DNA from: Steinernema hermaphroditum | Lineage: Eukaryota; Nematoda; Chromadorea; Rhabditida; Steinernematidae | NCBI GenBank assembly: GCA_030435675.1 | Contig: CM059624.1 | Coordinates: 7,092,769-7,156,768, forward strand | Direction of reading: 5' to 3' | DNA: 64,000 nt | Shown: positions 24,295-36,235 of the stretch, piece by piece | Layout of the letters: every line of letters starts with the position of its first letter | How positions within the stretch are numbered: position 1 is the first letter of the stretch | Made by a program: the position numbers and the translations under genes | The notes under the pieces: generated by a model | Seen by the model: the letters and a program-made list of their open reading frames with translations, nothing else | What the model was told of the DNA's origin: nothing | Databases searched by the model: none

Positions 24295-27200
24295 TATTAA
24301 AGTCCGTTCCTGTCCACATCTAAGATCCTTAGATGTGTTGCTTCCTACATGTTTGTTTGCATCTGATATCTGCATTTATGTTCAGTGATGTTGTTACTCT
24401 TTCTCTTCAAGTCATTCATTGCCTAGTCTCTCGAGTCCATTCTGCTGTTGTTCGTCGTTGGCAGAGCGATAGCGCACGTGGTTCTGCTTTCAGGTTCCGA
24501 TGTCTTCGTCTTCTGCTGCCTCGTCTTGCCCATTTTTGTATATAGTGTACATAGTCTTTCCTGTATATATTTTTTCTTTTTTTGTTTGTATATATGCTTT
24601 TTTTACTAAATGTTTTTTTAAATTCTAATCGTCTTTGCGTTTGAAGTGCATATCCGGGTCGGATGAGTTCATACAGTCAGCTCATTCAGGAGTTGACTTG
24701 GTGGCGAGGCTAGGGAAGAAGCAGAAGGCGGGGGTCTCCTCGAAGATCCCAAACTCCCTCTCCAGATTGATACATTCGGAGTGATTTGCGAAGAGTAATG
24801 AAATCCGATCTGGCCTGCGCAGTCTTCCCGCCTGACCCCCCGTGTTTGTCCTAACGAGGGCGATCGCGCCTCAACAAGTTGTGCAACTAATTGTCGCGCA
24901 CTGTTTGCTCAGCGCGGCCACCTGCAGCTGAGCACTCTCCCTCGCTGGCACCAAGCGCTCTAACGGCGCTTAGCGCTAATGGATCGGTCCTCGACGACGG
25001 ATTTCCGCAAGACAATTGGAGGCAATAATAGAGACGATTACGGTGCCCACGATGGCGCCTAATTTGGTCAAGAAGGCGTGAGGAGAAGCTGGCTGCGCAG
25101 TGCAGCTGCGGGCGACGCTTCTAATTGCGTTCCAATTGAGAAGCGAGTGATTAGAGGATTACCGGAATTGTTGTTGGTTTAAGCATACGAGCTGCGAGTA
25201 ATTGGGAGATTACACGCCGGGATTACACAGGTGGTGTAATTCGATTACGCCTCAGGTCGCCGGGGATAGGGTACGTGGGCGACAGTACGGTAGAAGAAGA
25301 ACTTCTTCCAAGAATTGAAGTAGGGCTTGAACGGGGCCAAAAAATCACTTTTCCGAGCGCCTCAGACGATGGGGGGAAGGAGGTTCTATCCAGGATCCGC
25401 TTCTCTACGATGAACAACATTACTTAGGTGGACTTTCTACTTAGAGTTCATCATCATGTTCCACAGCAGATTAATCGATTGGAGAGAAGGTTCTGAGCAT
25501 TCTAATTGACAGAACTTTACGAAAGCGTCGTGTTACTGATTCTTCAGAGTGGAAACAAGGAAGGTGGGGGGGGGGCAAAAAGAGTCAGAACGTTTGAAAG
25601 TTGAGGAAATTTCACATCTCTACTTCTGCGGACGAACGGATTCGAACTTTGAATATCTGCAGCAATGGATAAACCCAAAGAAAGGCCGAGTGGCAAACTC
25701 ATTTCCATAGGAATCTCAACGAAACGAGAACACTCCTAACAGCCAATTCCCAGAGCGCGACCGTCTCCGCCGACGATCGAAAGCCGATTGCGCCGGCCGA
25801 AAGGCCCGCGCGGTGAGGGCCGCACGGCGCCTTTGATCTCCGCGGGCGGCGGCCGCCGCTTGGAACAGCTGCATGTCGCGGCCCCGAAATCAGTCTTCGA
25901 GGTGCGTCCGAAGGAGGTGGCGGCGTCTTCGGTATTCCTCTGTGTGTTGAAGGTCTGACTGCATGCAGATGCCTGATCCTTGCAAACTTCTCGCAAGTCT
26001 CTGATCTTTAAAATAGCCCCATCGTGGAGACCCTGGTCCCTGATGGTCGTCTCCTTGTGGCGAACTCTAAGTAGGAAGCCCACCTAGGTAATGCTAATCC
26101 AATATAGAGCCTCCTTCCCCGTCGTTCCCCCATCGCCTGATACCTTATTCTCTCTCAGTTCCGGTGCACCCTTGTCCCGATCGTGACTACTGTAATCGGA
26201 TCCGAGGATTACAACTTACCGCGAACGCGTCGACAACAGGTGGCGATAATCGGTGATTAGGTATGCGCGCGATGTCGTACAAGTGTCGTCGTTTTGGCGT
26301 CGAGAAAACATATGTTGACAGCGAAGTGTCGTTTACTCGCCTAATTTATAGCCTGACAGGTCGCGGCCTTCAAATTAGCCTCTTTTGGGGTCACACAGTC
26401 CCGAACCGTCTGGATCGGGATTTCGGACTTCCGGCGATCCATCTTGGCGATGCACAATTTGTCGAAACGTTTAGAGGGCAGCTGGAAGGCGCGATTTCGC
26501 GCACTCCCTCCATGTGGAGCCCTCTCGAGCGCCGTATTAGCTAATTATTGTGCGCTACGAGTGCGCGAAGGAAGTGCAGGTGCAGGCCTGAGCAAACAAA
26601 GCGGCCAATTAGGCCGGAAGAAGGCGCCGTTGCACAACTCGAGAGGCGCTGGCAGGAGCCGTGAAGGTCAGGCTCGTATGACGTGCAATCAAGGCTGCGC
26701 AGGCGTAAACAGTCCCCGGAGGCCGTCTGCGACCGTTGCGGACAAGACGGCGGAGTGTAAAGTGGATCGGATTACGGTACGGCCGATATGGTGACTGAGA
26801 GCAAACTGTCCCAGGCGATGGACTAGGGTTGTGTAAGGAGATGACGCGGAGGATAAGAAGGATTAACAGTTCATCCACCGTAAACGATAGGGGAAGGCGC
26901 GAGTGGAGGCACATGAAACAGAGAGGATACTGTATTTAAATGAGAACTTGAAATGGCGACAAATTTCCAGGATTTGTGAAACGAACATCACCACTTTTGA
27001 GTACAAGAGATTATAGCCACGCTAAGATACATGGTGTATAGAAAGAAGACGTCTAGACGGGAGTGTAGAGAAGTTATTTTCGAGGACATTCGAGCAGGAG
27101 ACCGGTCGAAGAAGCGGAGAAGAAAGCTTTAAATTTTGTTAAAACCGCACTGCTTGAAATCATCTTTGGAGACAATCTCGGGTTTTGATCTTAATGAGTT

Positions 27201-27741
27201 CATCACAGGCGAATTTCTAGATCACTAACTCTGATTTTCCAACCAATCTCTTGCAAGGATCACTCCTTGAAGAATGACAATGATACAAAAGCTGAACTTG
27301 TCCATGATGGATGCGTTAGTGATGTGTAATTTATTGACTCGAAGTACACGTCTATATGACTACAGGATTAGGGGCTGCAGGCTTGGAGCATGGCTGCAGG
27401 CCGCAAGGCCCACAAGGATACTATTGCGCATAGGTCAGGACTACCGGACTCATTTAACTCGGACTCAAAGGTCGCCGTCGGATTTACAACGCCGCGCGGC
27501 GGCGATCATTCGTCGGCGCTCATCTCGTCATAAGAGCGACAATGAGATCCGCGGTGGAGTCGATTAATTATGTATTCGGCGTTTAGCGCCGCGTTTTCGC
27601 CGACCGAAAGCGACGTCGCAAAACACTCGACAGCGCGATTTGCATAAGATGTCAACTTTAGGCACTTTATGTACTCTGAAGATAGAAATGTGGAATGACA
27701 ACAAGAAGGAGAGATCGCGGACTTCTGACTGGAGGGGGCTT
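24295..27741. other. 3.4 kb non-coding region between the two BH3 genes
   Basis: No exon I can support lies between the convergent BH3 genes. The first 350 bases are T-rich and likely 3' UTR. Later parts alternate between GC-rich blocks and homeodomain-like cores (CTAATTG, TTAATTA, AATTAGCG), with TACGGTA motifs at 25286 and 26773. A G9-type run lies near 25570. In C. elegans, control elements of egl-1 are spread over several kb on both sides of the gene, so regulatory content here would not be surprising. Confidence 0.4.
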
Positions 27742-28098
27742 CTAGAACCAGAGGTGCAGGACCCAGGCGAGAAGGGCGTCGAGGAACGAGATGGATTCGG
27801 GAACGTCGGCACCGAAGAAGTCGCGTTCGAAGTGGTCGCCCATGGCGAGAAGGCGCTCGGCGATGAATCTGGCCGTTTCGGGGGAGAAGGAATCTGAAAA
27901 GGCGGACGGTGACGGCTGGAGGAGACGGCGAAAGAGCCTACCTTCAGGATCGGTCTGAGTGGATCTGTCGGCGGTGGAGAAGGGGAGTCGCCGGAAGGCG
28001 CGGGAGCTCTCTCCACAGGAGAAGCAGGGAAGGCTGAGTGACTTGGAGCACGAGGGCGAACTGAAGCCGCTGTCGGGGCCGAAGGAGGCGACGAACAT
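27742..28098 (-). CDS. egl-1: EGL-1-like BH3-only cell-death activator
   Basis: Two exons, 28098-27942 and 27893-27742, encode 102 residues, close to the size of C. elegans EGL-1. The ATG directly follows CTTCCCAG, a likely trans-splice acceptor. The 48-nt intron is phase 1 (GAA G|AT) and lies ten residues before the BH3 motif. The motif reads IAERLLAMGDHFERDF (residues 63-78). It shares the Leu, Ala-Met, Asp and Phe positions with the remembered EGL-1 motif IGSKLAAMCDDFDAQM. The protein ends in a strongly hydrophobic segment (SISFLDALLAWVLHLWF), matching the hydrophobic EGL-1 C-terminus. The N-terminal half is Ser-rich and unstructured. Its expected role is binding CED-9 at mitochondria to release CED-4. 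Both introns that could be read here (the one above and a 45-nt one upstream of the ATG) are multiples of three without stops, so an unspliced frame also exists. Confidence 0.78.
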   Translation of the reverse strand: MFVASFGPDSGFSSPSCSKSLSLPCFSCGESSRAFRRLPFSTADRSTQTDPEGRLFRRLLQPSPSAFSDSFSPETARFIAERLLAMGDHFERDFFGADVPESISFLDALLAWVLHLWF

Positions 28099-28440
28099 CT
28101 GGGAAGACGCAGGGTACGGTAGCTGAGGGGCCGGAACGCTTACCATAGTGGCTAGGAGAGAGGCGGAGGAGGAGAAGAGTGATCCGAGGAACGACAACTC
28201 TCGATGACGAGCGGAGGCCAATTAAATGCGCATCGACGGCTGACAGCTTCCAGAGGACGCCCACCGCTGAGGGCCGAGGCCCCGCCCCCTCGAGGGGAGG
28301 CGACGCGCAGCCCTAGAGAAGCACAAAAACAGTCCTTGGAGGAGGGTTTATGGGGTTTGATCGAAATGAAACTTTTGCACGGGGTCAGCGAAGTGTGAAA
28401 GTTAATCGAAGCGTTTGTTTAGGGATGCTGTTGTGACTTA

Positions 28441-28448
28441 GGGTGGTC
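28441..28448 (+). promoter_or_regulatory. TRA-1/GLI-like core site upstream of the EGL-1-like gene
   Basis: GGGTGGTC, eight of nine bases of the TRA-1 core TGGGTGGTC, lies 343 bases upstream of the start at 28098. TRA-1 represses egl-1 in C. elegans hermaphrodite HSN neurons through such a site, which there lies several kb downstream. The T-rich 5' half of the full consensus is not clearly present. A single 8-mer is weak evidence. Confidence 0.2.
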
Positions 28449-28845
28449 GAAGGGGTTGTGAAATGGGGTTTGTCGCCAAAGGCGTAGAATTCGACCTTAA
28501 AAGTCGGTAGAAATTGTGAATAAGATAAGATGGATAGAATGAAGGCATGATCGACAAGATCTCTGCAGATTAGAAAAACTAAGCGATACTGAATGTACAT
28601 GAAAATGGGTGCAAAAGAAGTTTTTTATTTGCGCTAAATGTGTGTAGCTAAGGTACCTGACTTGCAGCGAACTGCAGATTGATCGTCTTTCCAGGAAGAT
28701 GGAGGTTCTGTCACTTTCTGGGAATTTGCATTTTTCGATGGCTGGCACCGGACAGAGTATCCCTAGATATCTTCTGCCTGTCCACATTTGGCAAAATCAA
28801 CTCATTAATCACGCTCACTTGTCCTCTAATTTGGACATCACAGTT
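28449..28845. other. Upstream region of the EGL-1-like gene
   Basis: Non-coding between the EGL-1-like gene and the right inverted-repeat arm. AT-rich in its distal half. No exon supported. Confidence 0.4.
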
Positions 28846-29535
28846 TTTATGTTTTTGTTTACCGCACGGCGACGGACAATTAGCGCTTCCGACGCGGCGG
28901 CGCATCAAACGGTCGCGCGACGTAATCGCCGAACACGAGGGGTTTCGGTTTCCAAAGGGCGCCGAGAAGCCTCTGGGGAGCGGAGACTGTAGCGGCGGGC
29001 ACGCGCCGGCTGGAAAAAGCGAAGGACGCGGAGGCAATGGGGTGAAAAGACGCTGTTTCGGACACTTTTTGGGTTCAGAGGGCGCCGAGGTCGGATTCCT
29101 GCGCTCTCGACGGAGCCAATGAGGTGCGACTAAGGCGCTTTGGGGGCCGCCGGCCGGATTAGCCACTTGACACCTGTTGGCCCGGGAGTCCGTGTTTCCA
29201 CACGGTTCCGCTCAATTAGGGGAGTATCGCGCGGCGGAAACGCTTTCGGCGTCGCTAATTAATGGCCGCCGAGAGGGCTGAGCACCCTCAGAACTCCGAG
29301 TTACGAGTGTTGCGCAAGCACTCTGAGTGCCCGTTTACAGCTCTACCGTAACCCGGGTGGCCCGTCCAACGCGGAGACTGTATCGTTTTTCGGCGATCGG
29401 CGCAGCCGATTGAGTGGAAAATGAGAGAGCGCCGCGATTCGTCTTCTGTTTGGGAAGACGAGAAGCCGACAAAGGGCCGAAGTGCGCCAAACCTCCGCAA
29501 ACACGGTGACCCAATGCGCCAAACAGATGTTCTTG
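28846..29535 (-). repeat. Right arm of long inverted repeat (690 bp)
   Basis: Reverse complement of 17978-18666 at about 99% identity by eye. Its inner end lies 748 bases upstream of the EGL-1-like start, almost the same distance (755) that the left arm lies from the inward-pointing gene at 19421. In both cases the arm has the same orientation relative to its downstream gene. Confidence 0.9.
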
Positions 29536-29990
29536 TTGCCAGAGACAAAGGAGGACAAGCGCTTCTTCACGCACCACTAAGGTTACCAGCTACTGTTACA
29601 ACTCTGTTTCCTTTTGAGTTGCCGACGCCCGCGGAAGGAAAACATGTCGCCTTGTGAAACCTAACTGCACGGGGTCTGACTGTAAAGCTGTCCGACGTAT
29701 CTTCTTTGTTTAGAAGGATTTCTTTGAGTGAAAGTGCTACGTTCCGTGACATTACGGAAGATTCTACTAGCAGTCAAACTATTCCGTTCTTGTTAAGGAG
29801 ACAGCCATGCAGGAGAAAGAGAAAACACAGTCGCCTCTTCAAACATCACGTGTTATCGCGAAATTCGATCTCTTGTGCACGCCGCCCTTCCTGTCCTCCA
29901 GAGGATTTCAGAATTAAGGACATGCGCCCTAAGAAGGCGTTCTGTGGAACTTGGAGGACAAGGAGTTCGTCTTCCAAAAATACCTCTTGA
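29514..29990 (+). CDS. Possible two-exon gene, weak
   Basis: An open stretch from ATG 29514 (MRQTDVLVARDKGGQ) reaches a GT at 29655. It can be joined in phase, after an AG near 29713, to a second stretch (RISLSESATFRDITEDSTSS, then a basic block RRKRKHSR) ending at 29990. The basic block could be a nuclear localisation signal. No family is recognised, the start lies inside the right repeat arm, and no conserved motif supports it. Confidence 0.22.
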
Positions 29991-32247
29991 GTGATGCCTT
30001 GTGTAGCAACCCCTGGAATTATGGATCCTGTAGTCTTGGAGATGTTTCTTCACAAAAAGTGTGCGCAACGTGAGTAATGTTTCAACTCCCACGTTCAACT
30101 TCAGTTTTCGTTCACCACAAATGGTTTAGACTTCGCTACGGTTCCACTTCGCTCTTCTCAAAATGTTAACTGCAAAGCTACTTACCGTTTCTTGTCAAGG
30201 ACATTTTAAACATTGGAAGCTAAAATACTTTTGGAATTCCAAAATTGAATTCCAATTCGAATCATCAATTAAATGGGTTACGTTACGACTCTTCTCTGTA
30301 GGCGAGCTCTTTCTGCCCTCTTTTGACGCCCATTTCCAGTATTCTGAAGCAGGACAGATGCAGCAGCGCATTTGACGCTGATCATCATGAGTGCATCCCT
30401 GAAGGTATCCATAAGGTGAACAGGGCCTCATTGGATCTGATTGCGCTTTACACAACCCTGTAAATAGCAGGAAATATAATGCCAACCTATAAGGTTTGGC
30501 CCCTTGTCGTCTACTTGACAAAAACATAACGTTTCAAAACTAAAGTAAAATGTGCCTTATGGTTGGAGCATTCTCAACTCTGAAGAAACCGACAAACAGA
30601 GTGACTGTAATCAGCTTTGGTAAAATACCTGATAAAAACGCTCGACTGAACACCTTCTCTGTCTGTTCTCCATTTTTAAAATCTTTGTATGGAATCATTT
30701 TTAATCTAGGAGCGGGGAGAAGTGGGCTATGGTCGTGGCCCGTGGCCCCAAACACTCTACAATTAAGACAGCTTCTTCTTGCATTGCGAGTGGGCAAAGT
30801 CAGTTCAAACTTGCACGGGCGCCGTGATCCTCTCGCTTCCAGCGAAAGACGTCAACGGACTCCCGTTTTGTCTTCCCTCTAATCTTCCTAATGGCGCACG
30901 GGAAACGAGTTTCGCGAGGGCTCACGAAACTTATGCCTAATGAGTCGACCTTTACCAAAAGCCGTTAGTCACCATATCGCGCGCTTCCCTAGTCCACTCC
31001 GAGGAGTCCGCGCGTCCTCCTTCAGTGCAAGTGTCCAAAAATCGAGCGGAAACGCCCTTAAGCGATGACGCCATCGGCGAACCTGGATTCCGGCCACCGT
31101 ATCGACCGCGCCATGCATAGGCAATGCGCCCCCAAAAGGGTCCCTGTGCACCCTGACCGTCTTCACCTCCGGAAGGTGCTTCGCGTGCCCTGGAGAGGAC
31201 CACCCGTGCCTGTAGCCGCTCCCAGGCTATTTGTCACCGAGACACTTTGCGGGCCATTTGTCTCCGCGAGGCGACACTTGCTGTGAGAGTTGAACCCCGG
31301 ATCGATTAGTGTTTCGGCGGCCAATCCCCTCCTGCTTCCGGGCGTCTTCGTGGGTGTTCGTCCGAAGGCAGGCGCGATGTCCTCCTCACGGATACTATAA
31401 ATTAATTATGCATATTCCTCGCCTCGAGACTGATGTCTTCGGCGCACGCGACACAAATATCCGAAAGTGAGGAGACGACGTCGAGGTGTGATTTCCGCTT
31501 CCGGGCCATTAGAACTGCGCTCCCTCCCCGCTCCCCTGGGCCTCCGGCGGCTAATTAGCGGTGAGGCGGCGAAACCCAGTGCCTCCGAAGTCTTCGCTTT
31601 TTGTTTTCGAGGAGCGTCTCTAGAAAGTGATTGGGGGAGTCCTCCCTCGCGTCTCCTGCCTTATTGGGACGACTGTTCCTCCAGATCGAAGGAGACCGGC
31701 TATTTCTAGAGATGCGTGACGTTCCGCGGAAAAGGTCGAGGCCTTCTGGCATCACTAATGTTTTGGACAAGAAGGACGGAGGTCGGGGAGTAAGCCTCTC
31801 CTCATCGATGGATCCGATGTTGTCCTCGAGGGCCGAAACTCAATTGTTTTCCTTGGGACATGTCGGGCGAGAGTTGTTTTGACGAGCCCCGAGAGGGGGC
31901 CTCTTCGAGAGACCGATTTAGGACGACTTCAACGGGCGTTCCATTTTGGGCAATTTTCGGGTTCTACTTCTTCTAATTGCGGCCAAGTAGTGGAAACATC
32001 TGTTAAATTAATGCAATCCCTGGTTTTCTTGATTAAAACTTTTCTGCACCCCCGGGATAGTTTTCTTAGCTCCCCTATGCCTTCTGCTTTCTGTCTTCGA
32101 TGACTGAACCACGACGCTCGCATACCGTACCCCTTATATTCAGATCGTTTCACCCGGAGAAGAACAGCGCCTCGTCGGAAGCCCCAGATGCCCATCAGCT
32201 CCCCGTCTTCGGCCTCTCCGACGCTCCCGACGACCTGAATCCCCGAA
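29991..32247. other. Intergenic, about 2.2 kb
   Basis: No gene I can support. The first half is AT-rich and the second GC-rich with TAATTA-type cores (around 31390 and 31555). It probably contains the promoter of the downstream exchanger gene. Confidence 0.4.
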
Positions 32248-35200
32248 ATGACGTCACACCGCGCCGTCGAGCTGCAGCGCCTGAGGCGCCGCGCGCACCG
32301 GCGCGTCGCCTGTGTCGTCTGCGCGTGCCTCTGCGTGCTTCTGCTCTTCTACGTCGCCATCGCCGCCGCACAGCACGCCGTCCAGCGCCACGCGCACCTC
32401 TTCGGCGACAGGATCCGGAGCCGCCTCGACGCCGAATCCGAAGAGGCCGTCGCCGTGGTGCTTCTCAAGGAGCGCCAGACGCTTGTTGACGAGGTGACGC
32501 GGATTCTGGACCCCTCGGCGATGGCGCCTCTTCCGGAGCAGAGGATTCAGAGGGCGCCCGCCACGACGAGGATCGACCCTTCGCTGGCGAGGCTTCTGAG
32601 GGTGCGGAGGAGACGCGCCGTCGCCACCATGGAGCCGGTGGAGGACGCGCCGATGTGCGGAAGGAGGGTTCAGAAGGGCGCAGAAGGTGGGTCATCTGAA
32701 GGGATCTCTACTCTTGTTCGTAGAGCCACGAGGCCTCTTTCCAAGATTCTTCTCTGACCCTTCGGTTTTAGTTGCCAACGAAGACGACGATGACAATGAC
32801 GTCTTCCCTCCGGACCTCTTCAGCCTGGAGCAGCGCCGGAGGGGCGCCATCGCGCTCCACTTCTGTGGCCTCATCTACATGTTCGTGGCGCTGGCGATCG
32901 TCTGCGACGAGTACTTCGTCCCGGCGCTTGGGGTCATCACCGAGCGTCTCGAGATCTCGGACGACGTCGCCGGAGCCACGTTCATGGCCGCCGGGGGCTC
33001 GGCGCCCGAGTTCTTCACCAGCGTCTTCGGCGTCTTCATCACGCAGAACAACGTCGGCATTGGCACCATCGTCGGTAGGCACCTTCCCCGAGGCCGAGAG
33101 TCCCTTTCTTGCAGGCAGCGCCACCTTCAACATCCTCTGCGTTCTCGCCTTCTGCACCCTCTTCTCGAAGACGGTGCTCCAGCTCACCTGGTGGCCTTTA
33201 TTCCGGTGCGTCCTCTTCTCTCAATAATTCATCGAACGATCGCGCGACATCCGGCGGCGCTTTTAGATTCCTCGGCGCAATCGCGCGACTAATATGCTAA
33301 TGGAATTGCACCTTTGAGGCGTCAGAAACGGACTCCCCCGGGGATCGTCACTCTACAGGCGCAGTCCCCGCGCTCCCAAAAGCACTTTCCTGGAGGACTT
33401 CTGGCGGCGCCGCCGGGGACGCGCCAGGGGAAGTCGTCAGCGGCGGATGATTCATTCATGACCGCCGGAAGTTGTGACAGAAAGTATTTTGGCGATTGGA
33501 GGGGCCTCTGCCCCCGGAGGGGTTAGTCATGCAGCGTTCCGTGCCACTTCGGCGGCTGGTTCCTGGTTCCGGCCAGGGAGTAATGCCCGAAAGAGCTCAA
33601 AACAGAATCCGTTTCAAAACCTTTCTGATTGATTCTAGTGGTAGCACTGGAAGCCAGGGGTCTTCTTGACATCGTTTGAGAATCAGGGGGAAAACAGCTT
33701 CTAAAAGCCTCCGAAACGGAACCAACTGATAAGTGACTTGCTTCCCGAGAAACGTGTGGCGGAGTAGAAAAGGAACACGTGGGAGGCACTGATCTCTGTC
33801 TTCTTTTGGTATTTTTTTTTAAATCTTCATTCTCGACCTCTTTGCCCCCTTTCCAACGTGATTTCAAACTTTCACGGCATGGAGAAATCCACCAAAGATG
33901 GCTTCTCGGGCATGTCATAAAGAGACAAGGGTTTGAAATCACGGAAAAATTGAAAAATCTGACTGACTGACAGATAGATAAGCTGTGTTCAAAAGGTGTT
34001 TCGTTCAGAGACATGACGTTCTACATCGTCGCGCTGTTCCTGCTGGTCGTCTTCTTCTCCGACGAACGGGTAGCCTGGCACGAGGCGCTGGCAATGCTGC
34101 TCATCTACGTCATCTACGGCATCTTCATGAAGTACAACGTGCAGCTGGAGCAGTGGGTGAAGCGCCGCCTGGTCCGCAAAACGGCCTGCACTACCGTCTG
34201 CGCCAGCGTTTCAGTAGGATACGGTACCCGGCGTTTCGGACCCTCGTTTCAGAGTTCGACGAGCGGCGCTGTGGGTGGCAGCAACGGAGCAAACGGAGGC
34301 GCGATCGCGACGGTCTCCGGCGGCGCCTACAGATCGGAGCATCGACGCTCGATCCCGGTGCTCCACGCGGGTACGATGTTTCGCACGGGCATCGTTCACA
34401 TGGCCCTCGACGAGGGCGGCGACGAGCACCACCACCACCGGCACCAAAACGGGGCCCTAGAAAGTAGGCCTTTTATGCTTGCTCGTCTGCTTGCTGCCTC
34501 CTGCATGCTCCCGAGTGGATTGCCTGACCTTCAGGGTTCTCTTTTCAGCGCGGCCGCAATCGCCGAAGCGGCGCGTCCACGTGCGGCCACTTCTCAAGCA
34601 GAGCTCGATGCCGCAGCGACCCGACTCGCCCCAAGGAAGCATCCGAGGATGTAAACATTTCTCTGTTTTTTTTTATTCTTTTATTTTTTTGTTGGTGTGG
34701 AGAAATTTAAGTCTGGAGATATCCAGAAGCATCTGAAACAAGTCTAGACACCCAGAAGTGCCTGAAGCAAGTCTAAGCATGTTCCAGATGTGTTTGGAAC
34801 GAGTCTAGACATGTTCCAGTGTCTGGAAATCGAATTCCGTCTCAACTCTTTTTGCTTTTTCGCAAACCGTTTCACTTGTGCGTCTCCCGACACGACACCC
34901 CTTCAGGCTCGAGTCGTCTAGGGATGCACGAGACCCCCGGGGCCAATGGTCTCCCCGCGACAAACTCCGTCCATGGTCTCGAGGCGCAGACTCTCGCGAA
35001 GACGAACGGCAATGCCAACGGTTTCGGACACCACCCGGCGCCCCGGAGGATGGCTACCGTACCCTCGATGGTGTCGTCGGCGTCCGAACCTGAGAAGCCC
35101 GTCGACATCTCGTGGCCCTCGGCGCCCTTCGCCCAGATCCTCTACGTCGTCCTCGTGCCCATCGTCTTCCCCCTCTACTTCACCCTCCCCGACGTGAAGA

Positions 35201-35914
35201 AGCCGGTCAGTCTACCGTACCCCTACCGCAACTCGTTCCCCTGCAGACTGCACGGAAGTTCGTCGTAGTGACGTTCGTCGGTTCGGTCCTCTGGATCGCC
35301 CTCTACTCCTACTTGATGGTTTGGTGGGCTAACACCATCGGCGAGACCCTCGGCATCGCCAACGAGATCATGGGACTTACCGTTCTCGCTGCGGGCACCA
35401 GCATCCCCGATCTCATCACCAGGTACCTTTCCACCTTGGGTATTTCTGATGCCCAGTCTTCAGTGTGATCGTTGCCAGGAAAGGACTCGGCGACATGGCC
35501 GTCTCCAGCTCCATCGGAAGCAACATGTTCGACATCTGCGTCGGGTGCGTTACCCTCTCCGACCCCATACCGTACCGTAGCCTTTTAGCCTGCCGGTGCC
35601 GTGGCTCGTCCACTTCGCCGTGCAGTTCTTCCGGACGGGCGCCTCGGCGTCGCCGTTCATCTCGGTCTCCTCGAACGGCCTCCTCTGCTCTGTGGGGATG
35701 CTCTTCCTGATGCTAGTGGTGCTCGTCATCTCCGTCGCCATCACCAAGTGGCGCATGAACAAGTCCTTCGGCGTCCTCATGATCTTCGCCTACATCGTCT
35801 TCTGCATCTTCAGGTGGGTCCTACACCGGACGCCTTCTTCTGATTCCCTTCAGCGTCCTCCTCGAGATGGGCCTCGTCGTCTGCCCACTCCGTCCGGCCG
35901 GCCTCCAGTGCTGA
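32248..35914 (+). CDS. K+-dependent Na+/Ca2+ exchanger (NCKX/SLC24 family)
   Basis: Exchanges Na+ for Ca2+ and K+ across the plasma membrane. It begins with a short basic tail and a hydrophobic segment ([19 protein letters not shown], probably an uncleaved or signal segment), then an extracellular Arg-rich loop. The first alpha repeat follows ([29 protein letters not shown]) with [20 protein letters not shown] and LTWWPLFR, a typical NCKX sequence. After a roughly 800-nt intron come [15 protein letters not shown] and [16 protein letters not shown]. The large cytosolic loop (about 34170-35100) is Gly/Ser/His-rich with HHHHRHQ. The C-terminal half has [16 protein letters not shown], the second alpha repeat [31 protein letters not shown] and KWRMNKSFG, ending at TGA 35912-35914. 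AATAAA lies about 75 bases downstream. Similar to C. elegans ncx-4/ncx-5; which one is not decidable here. Confidence 0.92.
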
Positions 35915-36235
35915 GTCTCCCACCGATCCCCTTCTTGGACATATCAAGCACAGAGATGCATATCACGCGATTTATCGAAAGAAAGAAATAAATAAACGAC
36001 CCTGAAGAGGGCCACACCGTAAAGCCCAAAATGTACAAGAGGGCCCGAGGGCCTGAGATTGCATTGTGATGCTGCGAGGGAATGTGGTTCTTTGTTCTAC
36101 AGTAGACTGGCCATTGGAAGAGCGCACGGGGAGGGAGGATATGTACAGGGGAAGCCGGAAGTAACAACAATAAACAACAACTACGGCAAAGATCACAGGT
36201 GGGGAGGCAGGAAGGAGGAGCTGGCGGGAAGGTGG

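Noticed and set aside
17978..29535. The inverted arms as the ends of one 11.5 kb transposon
   Set aside because: There is no transposase between the arms, no target duplication at the outer edges, and the enclosed genes are host-like.
33523..34014. 163-codon minus-strand frame in the large exchanger intron
   Set aside because: Low-complexity Ser/Phe-rich content, no domain, and the exchanger intron has good splice sites.
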